Assembly: GCA_036874045.1 (NCBI GenBank)
Contig: CM072338.1
Span: 20,606,501 to 20,670,500, forward strand
DNA length: 64,000 nucleotides
Reading direction: 5' to 3'
Source: Cymodocea nodosa
Lineage: Eukaryota; Streptophyta; Magnoliopsida; Alismatales; Cymodoceaceae
The notes below the pieces were generated by a model. The model was not told where the DNA came from. It saw nothing but the letters and a program-made list of their open reading frames with translations, and ran no database searches. A program made the position numbers and the translations under genes. Position 1 is the first letter of the stretch. Each line of letters begins with the position of its first letter. Positions 10,481 through 26,645 of this stretch are shown here, piece by piece.

Positions 10481-13400
10481 ATGGCGCCAACTTTTCTCAA
10501 ATCTACGTTCCCTCCGAAGCCGATCTCCCATTTCTCCCACCCGTGGCCGCTTCTCGGCTCGGTTCAGTTGCGCGGATGCAGCTTTCGACTCGCTTATCCT
10601 TCTACGATCGCCGGCCTTCGTGGCGATGGATGTTTTTTCCGGTTGGGGTTCGAGAAACTCCGGGGTCACGTCGTTCGGCGTGGCGCGGCTGTTGGTTCGG
10701 TAGGGAACGGTAGCGCTGGGGGTTTGGGTGGAGGCGGCAGTAGTGGCGGTGGAGGCGGCGGTAGTGGCGGTGGAGGCGGCGGTAGTGGCGGTGGAGGAGA
10801 AGAAGATCGTGCTAAGCGCGTCTCCTTCTTATCCTGGTAGAATGCAATTGTTTTTCTTTATCTTCTGTAGATTTTTTTTCTCATAAAGTAGTTTCCTTTT
10901 CTTGTGTTTTCTGTTTTAACGCTCATTGTTAATTAAAATTATACGTTTTCATGTGATTTTTCTACAAAAATGCTAGTGCCCACTTTCCTATCCTGGGCGC
11001 CTGTCTTTCACACTCTTGCCCATAATCCGGCATAAGCCAGCGTTTTTGAATCCGGACAGGGTAGTGTTTTAATTTGGATCGAACTGGAATGATGACCATT
11101 CCCGTGTTTTATTCCAAAAATTGAAATTAACATCAAACAGTTTCAAAGCAAAAAAAGCGTCAAAAATCAGATCAATCAAGTGCCATGTTTATTTTTAAAG
11201 AAGTTAATGTTTTTATTAATTTTTTCTTTTATATAATTATCTAAAACATTATAATTTCAAATCAAACTGAACCATATATATTATTTGTATGGTTTCTTTA
11301 ATTTTTATACAAAATCAAGTGCCTTTTGTTTTATAATGTTGTAGTTGATGGGGATAAGAAACAATATTAATAGTTCTTGCTATTTTGGAAGTTGTAAGTA
11401 AATTAAATTATTAAGTATTATTGAATATAATATATTATTCTATAATTAATATTATTGGTGTATATTTAAGATTTATCAAAAATATCCAGTTTAAACCATT
11501 CGTAACCTTGAAAATTTTGAACGATTCAGTTTACTTACATGTTTATTAAATGATGATGTTATTATCATTTTAACCAATTTGTATCACAAGTTGAACCATT
11601 TTAAACCAAAATCGGTAGTTTTCTGGTATGATATACCCTTCGGTTTCCAAAAGCTTGCCTTAAACAGAAAGTGCAAAGGAAACGATATACATTTCTGTGT
11701 TTTATTGATGTAGAGGTGTTCAAGGTGCTGGCGCGAGTAGGTGAAATATTTGTCGTTATTTTTTTGGGAATCTTTCGGTAAGGTGCTATATTATGCTTCT
11801 CGGATCCATAGTTGACTTATTCCAGTGTGCCTTAAGAATCTACAATTGCAGAACCTTTTCTTGATCCCAAAAATATATGCTACAAGTCTACAGTTTGCAA
11901 ATTCAAAATAAATCCCTGTAACTTAAAACACTATAATTATAATGGTCCCAGATTCCCAGGATCTTTTCCGAAAATAAGGCAAATGCTTACGTGAAAAAAA
12001 GGGTAAATTTGAACTTTAACCTGTAAGAGTGTTGATGTACACATTTTGCATTTCCCTTGATTAGAATAAAACAAACTTTTGGTCCATTATATCTATATAA
12101 GCAACAACTTTCATGATTACTTGATTTTATCAATCTTTAATCTACTTTGAGGCAGCAATATCACCTTTAACATATGTGAATCCAGGGAGAAAAAAATCAA
12201 ACATGCCAATGCCTTATTCTACCTTGAATGAGGCCAATATCATTTGAAGTTGATCCTATGAGTGAGCTAAATTTATTCATATCTTTCACACTCACATATG
12301 TGATTATTTACATGAATTGTTTTTACTTGTTGCTCTCAGGTACATGAAGGCACTTGATGAGCACACTGTCCTTACTAAGTCTGTGACATCTGCATTCCTT
12401 AATCTAGTTGGAGATTTGATCTGCCAGGTAGCTAATTCATTTATTATTTTTTTGATGTAGGTTTTCTTTTTCTTTTAATGCTAATTATCTTCTTTTCCTG
12501 AAATGGTTTCTGTTTAGTTTTGTATATTAATTATTTTTGGTTCGTTATGCCTCTTTTACTAATCATTTATTGAAAACTGCACAAGTACAGTACCACACCT
12601 CCACATGCGACTTTCGACATTCCTTATGGGAATAATGGGATACACCAATCAACATTTCTCTCTACACATTTACATTATAGAGGTTGGACCTTTCCAACAC
12701 AAATTTGTACTGAGAAGTACAAGTTTACAAGACGGAATATTGTATTATATCAAAGATTAGAGAAAATCAGTACAGGTGATTTAGTCATATCCTTAAGACA
12801 TTAAAAGTAGAAAAAGTTTAAAACTATTTGGTTAAGAATTGTGAGAAAAGATTTAAATTTATGTAATTTAATTAAAGATTTGATTATAGATAGACATACA
12901 TGAAAGAAAAGGATACATGCCATTGTTCCTATTTAATGGGATTTGGTTTGAATTGTTGTTGTTATATATTATATTATGTTATACTTAAGCCAATCATTTT
13001 CTTCTTCCATTTTTGTTAATGTTATTTTACAAATTTACCCATATTAGTTTTACAATTATTATTATACTCATGTTACTTTCACAATCTAATTTTATCTTGT
13101 GTAGATTCCACTTATGCCTACATTTCTTACAAACTTACCTACACTGCATTTATATTTTATTATTATAAATTTGATCATATTATTTGCAGTAAATATTCCA
13201 TTTTAGTTTTATATATAGCATCATTTTAATTTTCTCCATTTTACCTTTATAGATAGTCTAAGGTTTAAGAGATGAAGTTGCTGAGTTAATAAGGATAGAA
13301 GATAGAATTATAATGATTAAGCTTGATAGAAAACGAGATAGTTAATATAATGAGTGTATATATCTTACAAATAGGTTTAGAAGAAGCTATTAAATAGAAA

Positions 13401-16400
13401 TTTTAAGAAGATTTGGATGATTTATTTCATGATTTATCTACTAGTGAAAATCTCTTCATTGGAGAGGATCTAAGTGGTCACTTAGGAGAGCAAAATATAA
13501 GATATGAAAGAAATCTTGAACAATTTAATTTTGGTAATCAAAATGAAGAGGAAAATTCAATTTCAGATTTTAGCATAGCTTATGACCTTTTAGTAGCACA
13601 CACTTATTTTAGAAAAAAAGAGAAACATTTAATTACATTTAGAAATGGTTTAAATATTTGTCAAATAGATTTACTTTTGATAAAAATAGATTAAAAAATA
13701 TGTAAAGATTGTAAGGTTATTCTAGAAGAAAACTTAACTACACAACATAGGTTGTTAGTAATAAATGTTAATATTAAGATTAGGAAGAGAACAAGTAATC
13801 TACATCAGAATGCAATAATTAGGTAAAAAGAGTATAGAGTTAGTGAATTTTAAAAAGTGGAAAGAAAATAACATATAGAGATAACTTGTTAAAAAAAGAA
13901 TATGACAACTAAATGGAGAAGTAAATAAATTTTGGAATGCAATGATTACTTACGTTAAAAGGATTGCTAGGAAAATTTTAGTAGAGTTTTGTAGGATAAC
14001 TTGACTAAGTAAAGAAAGTTGGTGGTGGAATGAAGATATATAAAAGTTAATAAAAGAAAAAGCCTATCATAAATGTAAAAGTGAGGAAAATTTAGAGAAG
14101 TATAATTTAGCAAAAAGAAATGCTAAAAAATTGTTAGTGAAGTTAAAAATTAGACCTATAAGAAATTATATGACAGTGTAATCACAAAAAAAATGAAAAA
14201 ATAGAATATTTAAATTGTCTTGGGCTAAATAAAGAAAATCTAAAGATTTAAGTCAAGTTTATTAAAGACAAGGATTATAGAGTTTTAGTGAAAGAAAATG
14301 AAATAAAAGATAGATGGTGTAGGTATCTTAGTAAACCTTTTAATAAATATAGCATTGGAAATATTTGCAGGCAAAATTTGGGGAGTATTAAAAGGGAATA
14401 ACTATAGTTATTTTAGAAGAAATAGTAGTTTGGAGGTAAAAATAGCCATTAAGAAAATGAAATGTAGGAAAATTATTAGACTAGATGGTATTCATATTGA
14501 AGTGTGGAAGTGTATGAATGGAATAGAGATTAAGTGGTTAACTAAGTTTTTTAATAAAATTTTAAATACAAAGAAGATGTTAAATGAATAGAAAGAGTTC
14601 TTTAATACCTGTATTTAAAAATAAGGGAGATATACAGAATTGTAATAATTATGGTGGTATTAAAGTAATGAGTTATACTATGAAATTATGAGAAAAAGTA
14701 ATTGAGAAAAAATTAAGACATGCAACTGAAATCATGGAAAATAAATTTAGATTTATGTTAGGCAGGTCTACAATAGAAGTTATTCATTTATTTAGACAAT
14801 TAATAGAAAATTCTAGAGTTAAGAAAAAAGACCTTCATTTGGTTTTTGTTGATTGAGAAAAAAGTTATGACAAAACACCTAGAAACCAATTGTGGTAGGT
14901 TTTAGAAAAAAAGTAGTACCTATTGGATATGTTGATATTATAAAAGATATGTATGAAAAAATAGTTACTAGTGTTAAAACTATAGGAGGAAAATCAAGAA
15001 ATTTCCTATAGACATAGGTTTATCTTAATAGTCTTTTTTAAGTTTATATCTGTCTTGATTATGGATAGAATAACTAAGGAAATTCAAAGAACAATACTAA
15101 GGATAAACATTTTTGCCTATTTTACAAATATCATCAATTATTCATATTCTTATTATATATAATTTCAAACAAATGCATACTCTACCTTTTATATAGACAT
15201 TTATTGTTGTATCATATGTTAAAGTGTTGCTTTAATTGAATGCTAGCATTCTTCTTTAAATCAGTCTACACTAGAATTTTCACCTCCTTGTGCTTAGCAC
15301 TCGTATCTGTACTAATCTAGAAAACTATAAGAGTGAATATCCTGTTAGACTTGTGTTTTTTTATGATGATTAAACTTATCTTTTGTTTTCAAATTTCCAT
15401 CTTCCAAACCATAAATAATTTGGTTTTTGTAGTTTTACATGATCTCATGGAAGCATGGAATATTTATGCAGACAGAGGATGCTGGTTTCTGCTTGATAGG
15501 ATTGGTGGAATCTGTTACCTATTTCAAACTAAGCAGGAAATCAGTTCATAGAAATTTAGTGGCTCAAAGAATGGTTTTCTATTGCCATAACTTATGCATG
15601 CTACTGTTTTCTGGAAATACTTATATTTTAATATCACTAGAGAGCAGAGACTAACCATGGCACCTTTGTTCTGTTGCTTTTTTGGACTTTTTGTTTTCCT
15701 TGGTCTGTATAACTCTCTTAATTTTAACTCTAGCAGTGATTTCATAATTAGAGTTTTTATTTAATTTATCTTCCCTTTTACTTTCAAAAAAAAAAAAAGA
15801 CTATCCATGTTTTAGTGTTTATCATTTCACAATTATCTTACTGAATTGTTGTGTTACCGCTGACTGCTTGGAATCTAAATATGCAACTATTGTTTGTTTT
15901 GTATAGAAATTGGAATCCCTAATGGTCGGTCTAGCATTTTTACTGTGCATATTATTTGCTAAAAGTCTTTTTTATCTATTATAGCCCAAAGTTTGTGATT
16001 GGCATTTTTCTTCCTCTTATGAGCACATCTGTCTATTTATAAAGGAGATATGAAGTGCTTTGATTTTTACCCTCCCAAGCAAAACCTAACTTGTATAATT
16101 TTATTTTGCTCATGGTTTCATTTAGCACTTGCATTACCACCCTATTGTGTAATAGCTGATATGTGTTGGAGTTTTCCAGGTTTTGATCAATAAGGTAGAG
16201 GTGTTAGATATCCGGCGCCTTTCTGTTATCACTTTCCTGGGTTTTATGCTTGTTGGTCCTACTCTTCATTTCTGGTAAGGATTTTTTGTTTCTCGTTGAA
16301 ACCTCATTTTGACACGTACCAGTTAAACAATTTCTTTACATTATTATAGTAGTCCTCTTTTATTCTTTTTATTTCTTAATGACAGAAAATCATATGATAC

Positions 16401-17172
16401 ATGATCCAGTATAAGTTTTTTTAATGACCCATCTATTGAAGGTTGACGTTTATAAGTGTAGGTATTATTCGTTAAGTAAATTGGTGTCCTTACCAGGAAC
16501 AGCAGGCACAGTATTGCGTCTTTTTTTGGATCAGGTAATTTTCTTTTATTTTATTGTTGATGCGAGTTTGTGGTTTCAAGTTGATTTAGGTAATGGATTA
16601 AATTATTTGGCTCCAGTGTGGCTGATAAACTTTGAATTGATTGTATTTTAGTTCCTCTTCTCTCCCACCTTTATTGGAGTTTTTCTATCTTCACTTGTTA
16701 CTTTAGAGGGCAAGCCATCATTAGTCATACCAAAGCTTCAGCAGGTGAAGTAATCACATTTAATAGCAATATTACATAGCGCAGTCACTTCATATCCTTA
16801 TTCTTTGCCTCTCAGGAATGGCTTCCAGCTGTGATGGCAAATTGGCAGTTGTGGATACCTTTCCAATTTCTCAACTTTCAGTTTGTTCCACAACAACTCC
16901 AGGTTTGAATAGTTTTTATGGTTCACCAACAGATTATGTGCAATTAAGCATCAAAAGCAGTTCCAATCTCCTTTTCTATGCATGCTTATCTGCAGCTATT
17001 TTCTTGTGATATTTTGGATATGCAAGAATCAAATTACCACGAAAATGTTGTGTGAATGTGATTGGGACAAATTTGTTGCCGCTGCGTGCAGGTTCTTGCT
17101 GCAAATGTTGTAGCCCTAGCTTGGAATGTGATTTTGTCATTTATGGCTCATAGAGATATCGCCAAGAAATAA
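10481..17172 (+). CDS. Mpv17/PMP22 family membrane protein, plastid type
   Basis: Seven exons: 10481-10836, 12340-12427, 16180-16274, 16462-16534, 16652-16744, 16816-16902 and 17092-17172. They join to 290 residues. The order and sequence match the plant Mpv17/PMP22 protein resembling Arabidopsis At5g19750. The first exon encodes a basic, serine-rich N-terminus that looks like a chloroplast transit peptide, then a glycine-rich linker. The membrane domain follows: SWYMKALDEHTVLTKSVTSA, LVGPTLHFWY, GTVLRLFLDQFLFSPTF, LEGKPSLVIPKLQQEWLPA, and the family signature WIPFQFLNFQFVPQQLQ near the C-terminus. About four membrane segments are expected. Relatives form small channels or carriers of unclear substrate in inner membranes of organelles, and the substrate here is unknown. 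Intron 2 is 3.75 kb and carries LINE remnants. Confidence 0.92.
10733..10798 (+). repeat. 21-bp in-frame minisatellite encoding a glycine/serine linker
   Basis: About three copies of a 21-bp unit related to GGAGGCGGCGGTAGTGGCGG lie inside exon 1 of the Mpv17-like gene. They encode seven-residue GGGSGGG-type repeats between the transit peptide and the membrane domain. The unit is a multiple of three, so copy number can change without breaking the frame. Confidence 0.8.
12690..12975 (+). mobile_element. RTE-type LINE 3' end, in Mpv17 intron 2
   Basis: A plus-strand LINE 3' fragment: the segment encoding an [19 protein letters not shown]-like C-terminus, then GGTTTGAATTGTTGTTGTTA and an AT tail. 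The core aligns with the reverse complement of 48420-48600 (both contain GTTTAAATTTATGTAATTTAAT or nearly so). The 5' part is missing. It sits just upstream of an EN-RT fragment of the same clade, so the two may come from separate insertions or from a rearranged one. Confidence 0.65.
13255..15110 (+). mobile_element. RTE-clade LINE fragment: endonuclease and reverse transcriptase
   Basis: A decayed non-LTR retrotransposon in sense orientation in Mpv17 intron 2. The endonuclease part is seen as ENLFIGEDLSGHLG and, 34 residues later, DFSIAYDLLVAHTYFRKKEKH (13413-13694), close to the plant RTE endonuclease. Further on, reverse transcriptase pieces include an RSTIEVIHLFRQL-like helix, KKDLHLVFVD before the catalytic region, and GYVDIIKDMYEKIVTSVKT near 14925-15000. 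Several in-frame stops and frame changes show it is dead. The 5' end and the 3' tail are absent from this piece. Confidence 0.8.
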
Positions 17173-20105
17173 GTAAGCACTTCATTATTCAAAATACGTT
17201 CGCACAATGAAAAAATGTAAGCATTATAACTATACGTAGTTGATATAAAAAATATTTGTGTTTGCTTCAAACGTGCTGAATATTTATAAATATAAATCAT
17301 TATGTACTATATTATCTATTTGCTCTTTGTTACTTTGCCTTCACTTGAAAGAAGAGCAACGCCTTTTAATAATGTTCCTGAACTGATATGGTAAAGGAAC
17401 GGTGTATTTTAGTTTGAATACGTACATCTACACTCACGGAACATTCATATCTTAATGTTGTAAATACTGTTCAATTTCCATAATGTAGTTGAGCGTATCA
17501 TATTAGTTCTATTCAAGTGTATCATTTTTGTACTTAAAATGTTAAAAGAGTCGTAAGATTAGACGCAGCCTAGAAACAAGGGAGATTTTAGCTTCATTTT
17601 CATCTTTATCATTCTTCTAGATAGATTGATTTATAATCTAGATGAAAGATTTATTCTACGAAGTGGTTTTCTGCATCCTTTAGGTACATGGTGCATGGAG
17701 TCATCATTAATTTTGTCATTTTTTATGAAATATCTATTGTTCTTGTCGATACCCTCAATTTGGTACCGTTCTTTATGATTAATAAATGAATTATTGATGG
17801 AAAACTTGAAGCTTTGGCTGTCATTGTTGCTCCACGATGAATTCATGCTGACTACTTTGACAGCAGCTTGTAATTCCCTGGCTTTCACAATGGAATGGGT
17901 GGCCACTCTAATACATCAAGTGTCAATGGCAGACTTCAAAACTGGAAGCTATGGCCACCAAGCAACTCAGTGATTCTCACCGTGCAATTTGCACGGTGGA
18001 GATGGCCGCTATCAAAACCAAAATATTAAACTTAAATAGTCAAATCTCTTTTTTGATAACCAATATGTATTTTATGATTAATTTGATGAATCCTTCGAGT
18101 CTTTGAGATATTTGTCGCGCAAATCTTCTTCTAGGCTTGTTTCTTCTGTTTGAATGTAAAATTGAAATATTCTACATGCCTAAAAAACTACTTGCAAGTG
18201 GATGAGGGTCAAAGTCACCGTTCTGATCCCGGCTTATATTTTAACATTTATGCATTCTATTTTCTAGTTGAAAATATAGGGTGGGTGCCTCTCGTTTACA
18301 GGGCCATAGGTAAACTGCCTGAAAACAATAATTCATTGTTAAACTCAACAGAGCTTATCTAGTTATTTCATGTGCCCTCGTAGGCATACAGACAAATAAT
18401 CATTAGTCAACAGAGCTTATCTAGTTAATTCATGTGCTCTCGTAGGCATACAGACAAATAAATCATTAGTCAACCGTGTTATAGGGTATCGGATGAAATT
18501 GTGCCTGCGCATTGAATAATTTTGCTCGCAAATTGTGGTTATTGAAATTTGTTTATATTTTATAAATCATCAATTGCATTTTATATTGTTTTTCGAATAA
18601 TGCATTGTATATTTTGTAACACGTTTTTCCAGCTTCATTAGTTTTTCTAATATTATCTTAGAGGATGAACTTTATTTGACAAGACGAGCTTTAGTTCGAT
18701 GATCAGGTTAATTTATTTATAATTGGAGGATCAAGTTTTAGGAAATAATTCCTTCACCATGAAAGTCTTTTTTATATTAGTATTTTTTTGAATTTGAATT
18801 TAGAACATTGTTCGTTTGTGATCATTATAAAAGAAGAAAAGACTAACTACATTATTTATTGTTTATTTTTATTTATGTTGAAGATCTTTATAATTGAATC
18901 CTCTTTAGTTATCATATTTCCAGGATCCTCGTAGATTAGGGATTTATGAGCTTTCATTCATCGTTATGCTTGTTCCGTTTTGGTTCGAATAGTTTTTGCA
19001 TTTGTGGAGGTTTCATCACATGTAATTGGAGCCTTCCTACGTGGGTAAGTGTTTCACAAGTTATTGTTGTATGTTTTGATTAGTGTATCAATAAATATTA
19101 TTTTTTGCTAAAAATGGATTAGTTAAGTCTGTCTGCAATGTTTCTTTCTTAGTACTTGTAAGGTTAGCATAGAATTGTTTTTAAAGTAGGGCTTGGTTAG
19201 GGTTTGGTTCACCAGTTGCGGTCGATTGCCAAAATATTTCCTTTCATAAATCTTAGTCCTTCCTTAAGATTGTCCACGATATTTTTATCATACCTTAAAA
19301 AAGTTATAGTTGTGGTCAACAAATACATGCTCCCCAAGCCCCTCCACAGAACTAGTTCAGCGTCATTCTCATCTCCCACTCTCACGGCGTTGGGGATGAG
19401 CTGTGCAATACGGATAAACGTTTCATATTTTTATATCATTTAGATTAAAGAGTGATTTTGTGTTTTGTCTATGTTAAACACAAGTTTTTTTCTCTTCAGA
19501 ATTATGAACCGTGTCTCAAATTTGGAATGTTTTAGTGATGATTTGTACCTTGCAAAGGCCCGACCTGACCCCCTGCTTCGGCGAATGTGTTGGTGGGGCG
19601 TGGAAGTACACACCAGACGACGACCGCGGGCCGCGTTCTTTGACTCAACTTCCATCAATGACCGCACCCTACCACTATTATATAAATTAAATTGCGAAAT
19701 CGGTTGATTAGAACGACGGTAGGTGTAGCTGATGATGTGTCAAAAGCCAAAACTTCTCCTTGGGTATGTTGGTTTTCGTTACTATTGAAATAGGAGAGCA
19801 GTATGTGGCTGCTGCTTTCCTTGACTTAGGAGGTGTTCTTATTTTATGATAAAAAAACACGTCATCGATGGGAATCTCGTTCGACTAATAAAAGATTGAG
19901 AAAAGTAAACGGGCAAGAGTGTTGTGAAGCAATCGGTATTGGAATGTGAGGGCAGAGATGCAAAAGGAAAGAAAAAGCGAGATTTTGATTAACGTCGATA
20001 ATGATACTCTCACATGGAGATGCCATTACAATGCGCTGGACAACACCCGGTTCACACCCTCAACCGTCCGATTCTGGTGGGAAAGGAGTTGATGGAATGG
20101 GGGGT
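17173..20105. other. Intergenic stretch between Mpv17-like and VQ genes
   Basis: This holds the 3' ends of two converging genes (Mpv17-like plus, VQ minus) and mostly AT-rich DNA. A 62-bp tandem duplication lies at 18345-18469. A GC-richer patch at 19560-19660 is followed by TATATAAATT, but no convincing gene could be tied to it. Short open frames here resemble nothing I know. Confidence 0.5.
18345..18469. repeat. Two-copy 62-bp tandem repeat
   Basis: The unit starting TCAACAGAGCTTATCTAGTT at 18345 is repeated at 18407 with only a few differences, including one extra A. Near identity points to a recent duplication. No function is suggested. Confidence 0.85.
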
Positions 20106-20789
20106 TCACATTACACCCCAGGATTCCAGCGTCGGGACGCACTGGAAAGAAGCAGCTGCGGCGTCGAAATCGAAGCGCCCGACACCGGCGGGCGCCGCCT
20201 GTATGATCTGCTGGTTTTGCTGCTGATCATGACTCGGGTCTTCAGTCTTCACCGCCGACGGAGGGCTCTCAGAACTAAGCAGAAACGCCGACGTGTCCAG
20301 CGTGGGCAAGCAGCTATGGGGAATGACCACCCTACTACTACGGCTACCAACAGTCGAACTCTGCGACGCCGGTCTCGCACGTACCACATCTGTCACCGGC
20401 ATGGCCTCGTCTCCGAGCGTCACCCCGGTGACCTGCTGCACCATATGCCGGAAATTGGCCGGGTCCGCGGTGATGAACGTGGTCGGAGACCTCTTGCTCG
20501 CCCTCGACTTCTTCTTCCACTTGGAGACCTTCCTGGTGGGCCCGGTCACCACGACCGCCGTCCTCATCGACCCGGAGTCGGGGTCGCAGGTGGGCCGTTC
20601 CTGCTTCGCGCAAGGGAGCGGCGACGGTGTGATGGTGGGCAGGGAGGAGGAGGAGGAGGAGGCGATGGAGGTCTGAAGCGCGCGCGTCAGCGCCTCGGTG
20701 TCCCGGATGAAGGCGTCCGACATCCAGAGACCGTCGGGGAAGGTTGCCCGGTAAACCCACGGCTCCAGGCTCGAGCAGTTCTCAGGCAT
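20106..20789 (-). CDS. VQ-motif protein
   Basis: A single-exon gene for 227 residues, from ATG 20789-20787 to the stop at 20106, as is usual for plant VQ genes. The VQ signature FRHMVQQVTG lies at residues 113-122. It follows a basic, probably nuclear-targeting stretch (KVSKWKKKSRASKR, 87-100) and the family lead-in SPTTFITADP. VQ proteins are plant nuclear cofactors that bind WRKY transcription factors and adjust defence and growth responses. The rest is low-complexity (serine-rich 42-49, glutamine-rich near 190-196) and poorly conserved. The N-terminus (MPENCSSLEPWVYRATFPDG) recalls a VQ subgroup, but I cannot name the orthologue. The GC-rich coding strand produces long open frames on the opposite strand that are not genes. 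Confidence 0.93.
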   Translation of the reverse strand: MPENCSSLEPWVYRATFPDGLWMSDAFIRDTEALTRALQTSIASSSSSSLPTITPSPLPCAKQERPTCDPDSGSMRTAVVVTGPTRKVSKWKKKSRASKRSPTTFITADPANFRHMVQQVTGVTLGDEAMPVTDVVRARPASQSSTVGSRSSRVVIPHSCLPTLDTSAFLLSSESPPSAVKTEDPSHDQQQNQQIIQAAPAGVGRFDFDAAAASFQCVPTLESWGVM

Positions 20790-21830
20790 TAGGATCTCCG
20801 GTGGTTTGCTTCTTCTTCGTTTCTCGTCGACGCTCCACCTTATCGCACCAGAGGAGGATGAGAACAGTGGGAGGAGTGGGAGGCGACAGTGCCACGGTGG
20901 AGTGAGGGTTAATAAGGAAGTGGGAAGAAACCGCGTCTCGGCCCACGTGTCATGGCCGAACTGTACGGCTAGTTTCCCAGGGGTTCGGCGGAATTAAAAT
21001 GGGTCGAGCGAGACCTGGGCTGAGAGATTGGGCCCATTTGAGGTTATCAGCCTCATATATGAAAAGGGCATCAGCAAATTGCAGTGTCCCGCAATTTTGA
21101 CCAAACAGTTGTGAGGTGGCAAGGACGATTCAGGAGGTGATTTTCCGGCTTCAGAACCGCAGGTGGAGGTGACGACCTGGTGGGCGTGGCGTGGCATGGC
21201 AACCTGTCTAATGACCGACGACGAAACAAGACGCCTAAAGAAGAAGCAACCGACAAGTGCTCAATAAGATGCCACGTCTGTGCTTGCTTTGCATGACACG
21301 CGTCGCATATACATATATTTTTAATCTATTTCGGAGGTACTTGTCGTCTAAAATTAGCGAATCTATTTAAGTGTTTGAAATATCGGATTTCAAAATAACA
21401 TACGTACGTGAAAAATGCAAGTTGCAAGATTTATAATGTTTAAAGTATCTGTGAACGAGAAGGAAAGTAAATGACGAGCGAAAGCATATCGTTCATGTTG
21501 TTTACAGGAAAAAGAATCGTACGATTCGTAACTTTTATAAGTGAAAAAGAAGATAGACGATAAATGAAAGTGAAAGTGAGTCATGTTAACGAAGGTATAC
21601 TAAAATAAAAAATTTTCATTCAAATTTATATTGGTACAAGGGAAAAGACGAAGGAGAAGAGATTGCTTGATACAAAGAAATTTTAAATATCATTATTTTT
21701 ATCGATTAAGTTATCACAAGTAGTTTATTTTCAACAAATTACGGTCGAGTCATCAAAGTGAATTATATTATTCTCATTTAATACGGACTGGCACACAAAA
21801 AAATCAAAGATTTTTGGAAGAAGTGGTGGC
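20790..21830. other. Divergent promoter region between VQ and FTSH genes
   Basis: About 1 kb separates the VQ start (minus) from the FTSH leader (plus). The VQ-proximal 400 bases are GC-richer; the FTSH-proximal part is AT-rich with no open frame of note. A TTGACC W-box core lies at 21097-21102, a typical WRKY target. That would fit feedback on a WRKY partner gene, but this is inference. Confidence 0.5.
20944..20949. promoter_or_regulatory. G-box CACGTG upstream of the VQ gene
   Basis: The palindrome CACGTG, within GCCCACGTGTCATGG, lies about 155 bases upstream of the VQ start. It is a classical bZIP/bHLH site linked to ABA, light or jasmonate control. Only the motif and position support it. 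Confidence 0.4.

Positions 21831-26645
<4,815 letters not shown>

Noticed and set aside
13413-13694. A 93-codon open frame as a host gene in the Mpv17 intron
   Set aside because: Its text is the endonuclease domain of an RTE-type LINE, followed by decayed reverse transcriptase in the same orientation.
19560-19700. Possible promoter with TATATAAATT after a GC-rich patch
   Set aside because: No gene follows on the plus strand, and the VQ gene is transcribed towards it from the other side.
20001-20792. Overlapping plus-strand frames of up to 263 codons, and a second minus frame, over the VQ gene
   Set aside because: GC-rich coding DNA leaves other frames open. Only the 227-residue minus frame has a known motif (FRHMVQQVTG) and sensible composition.
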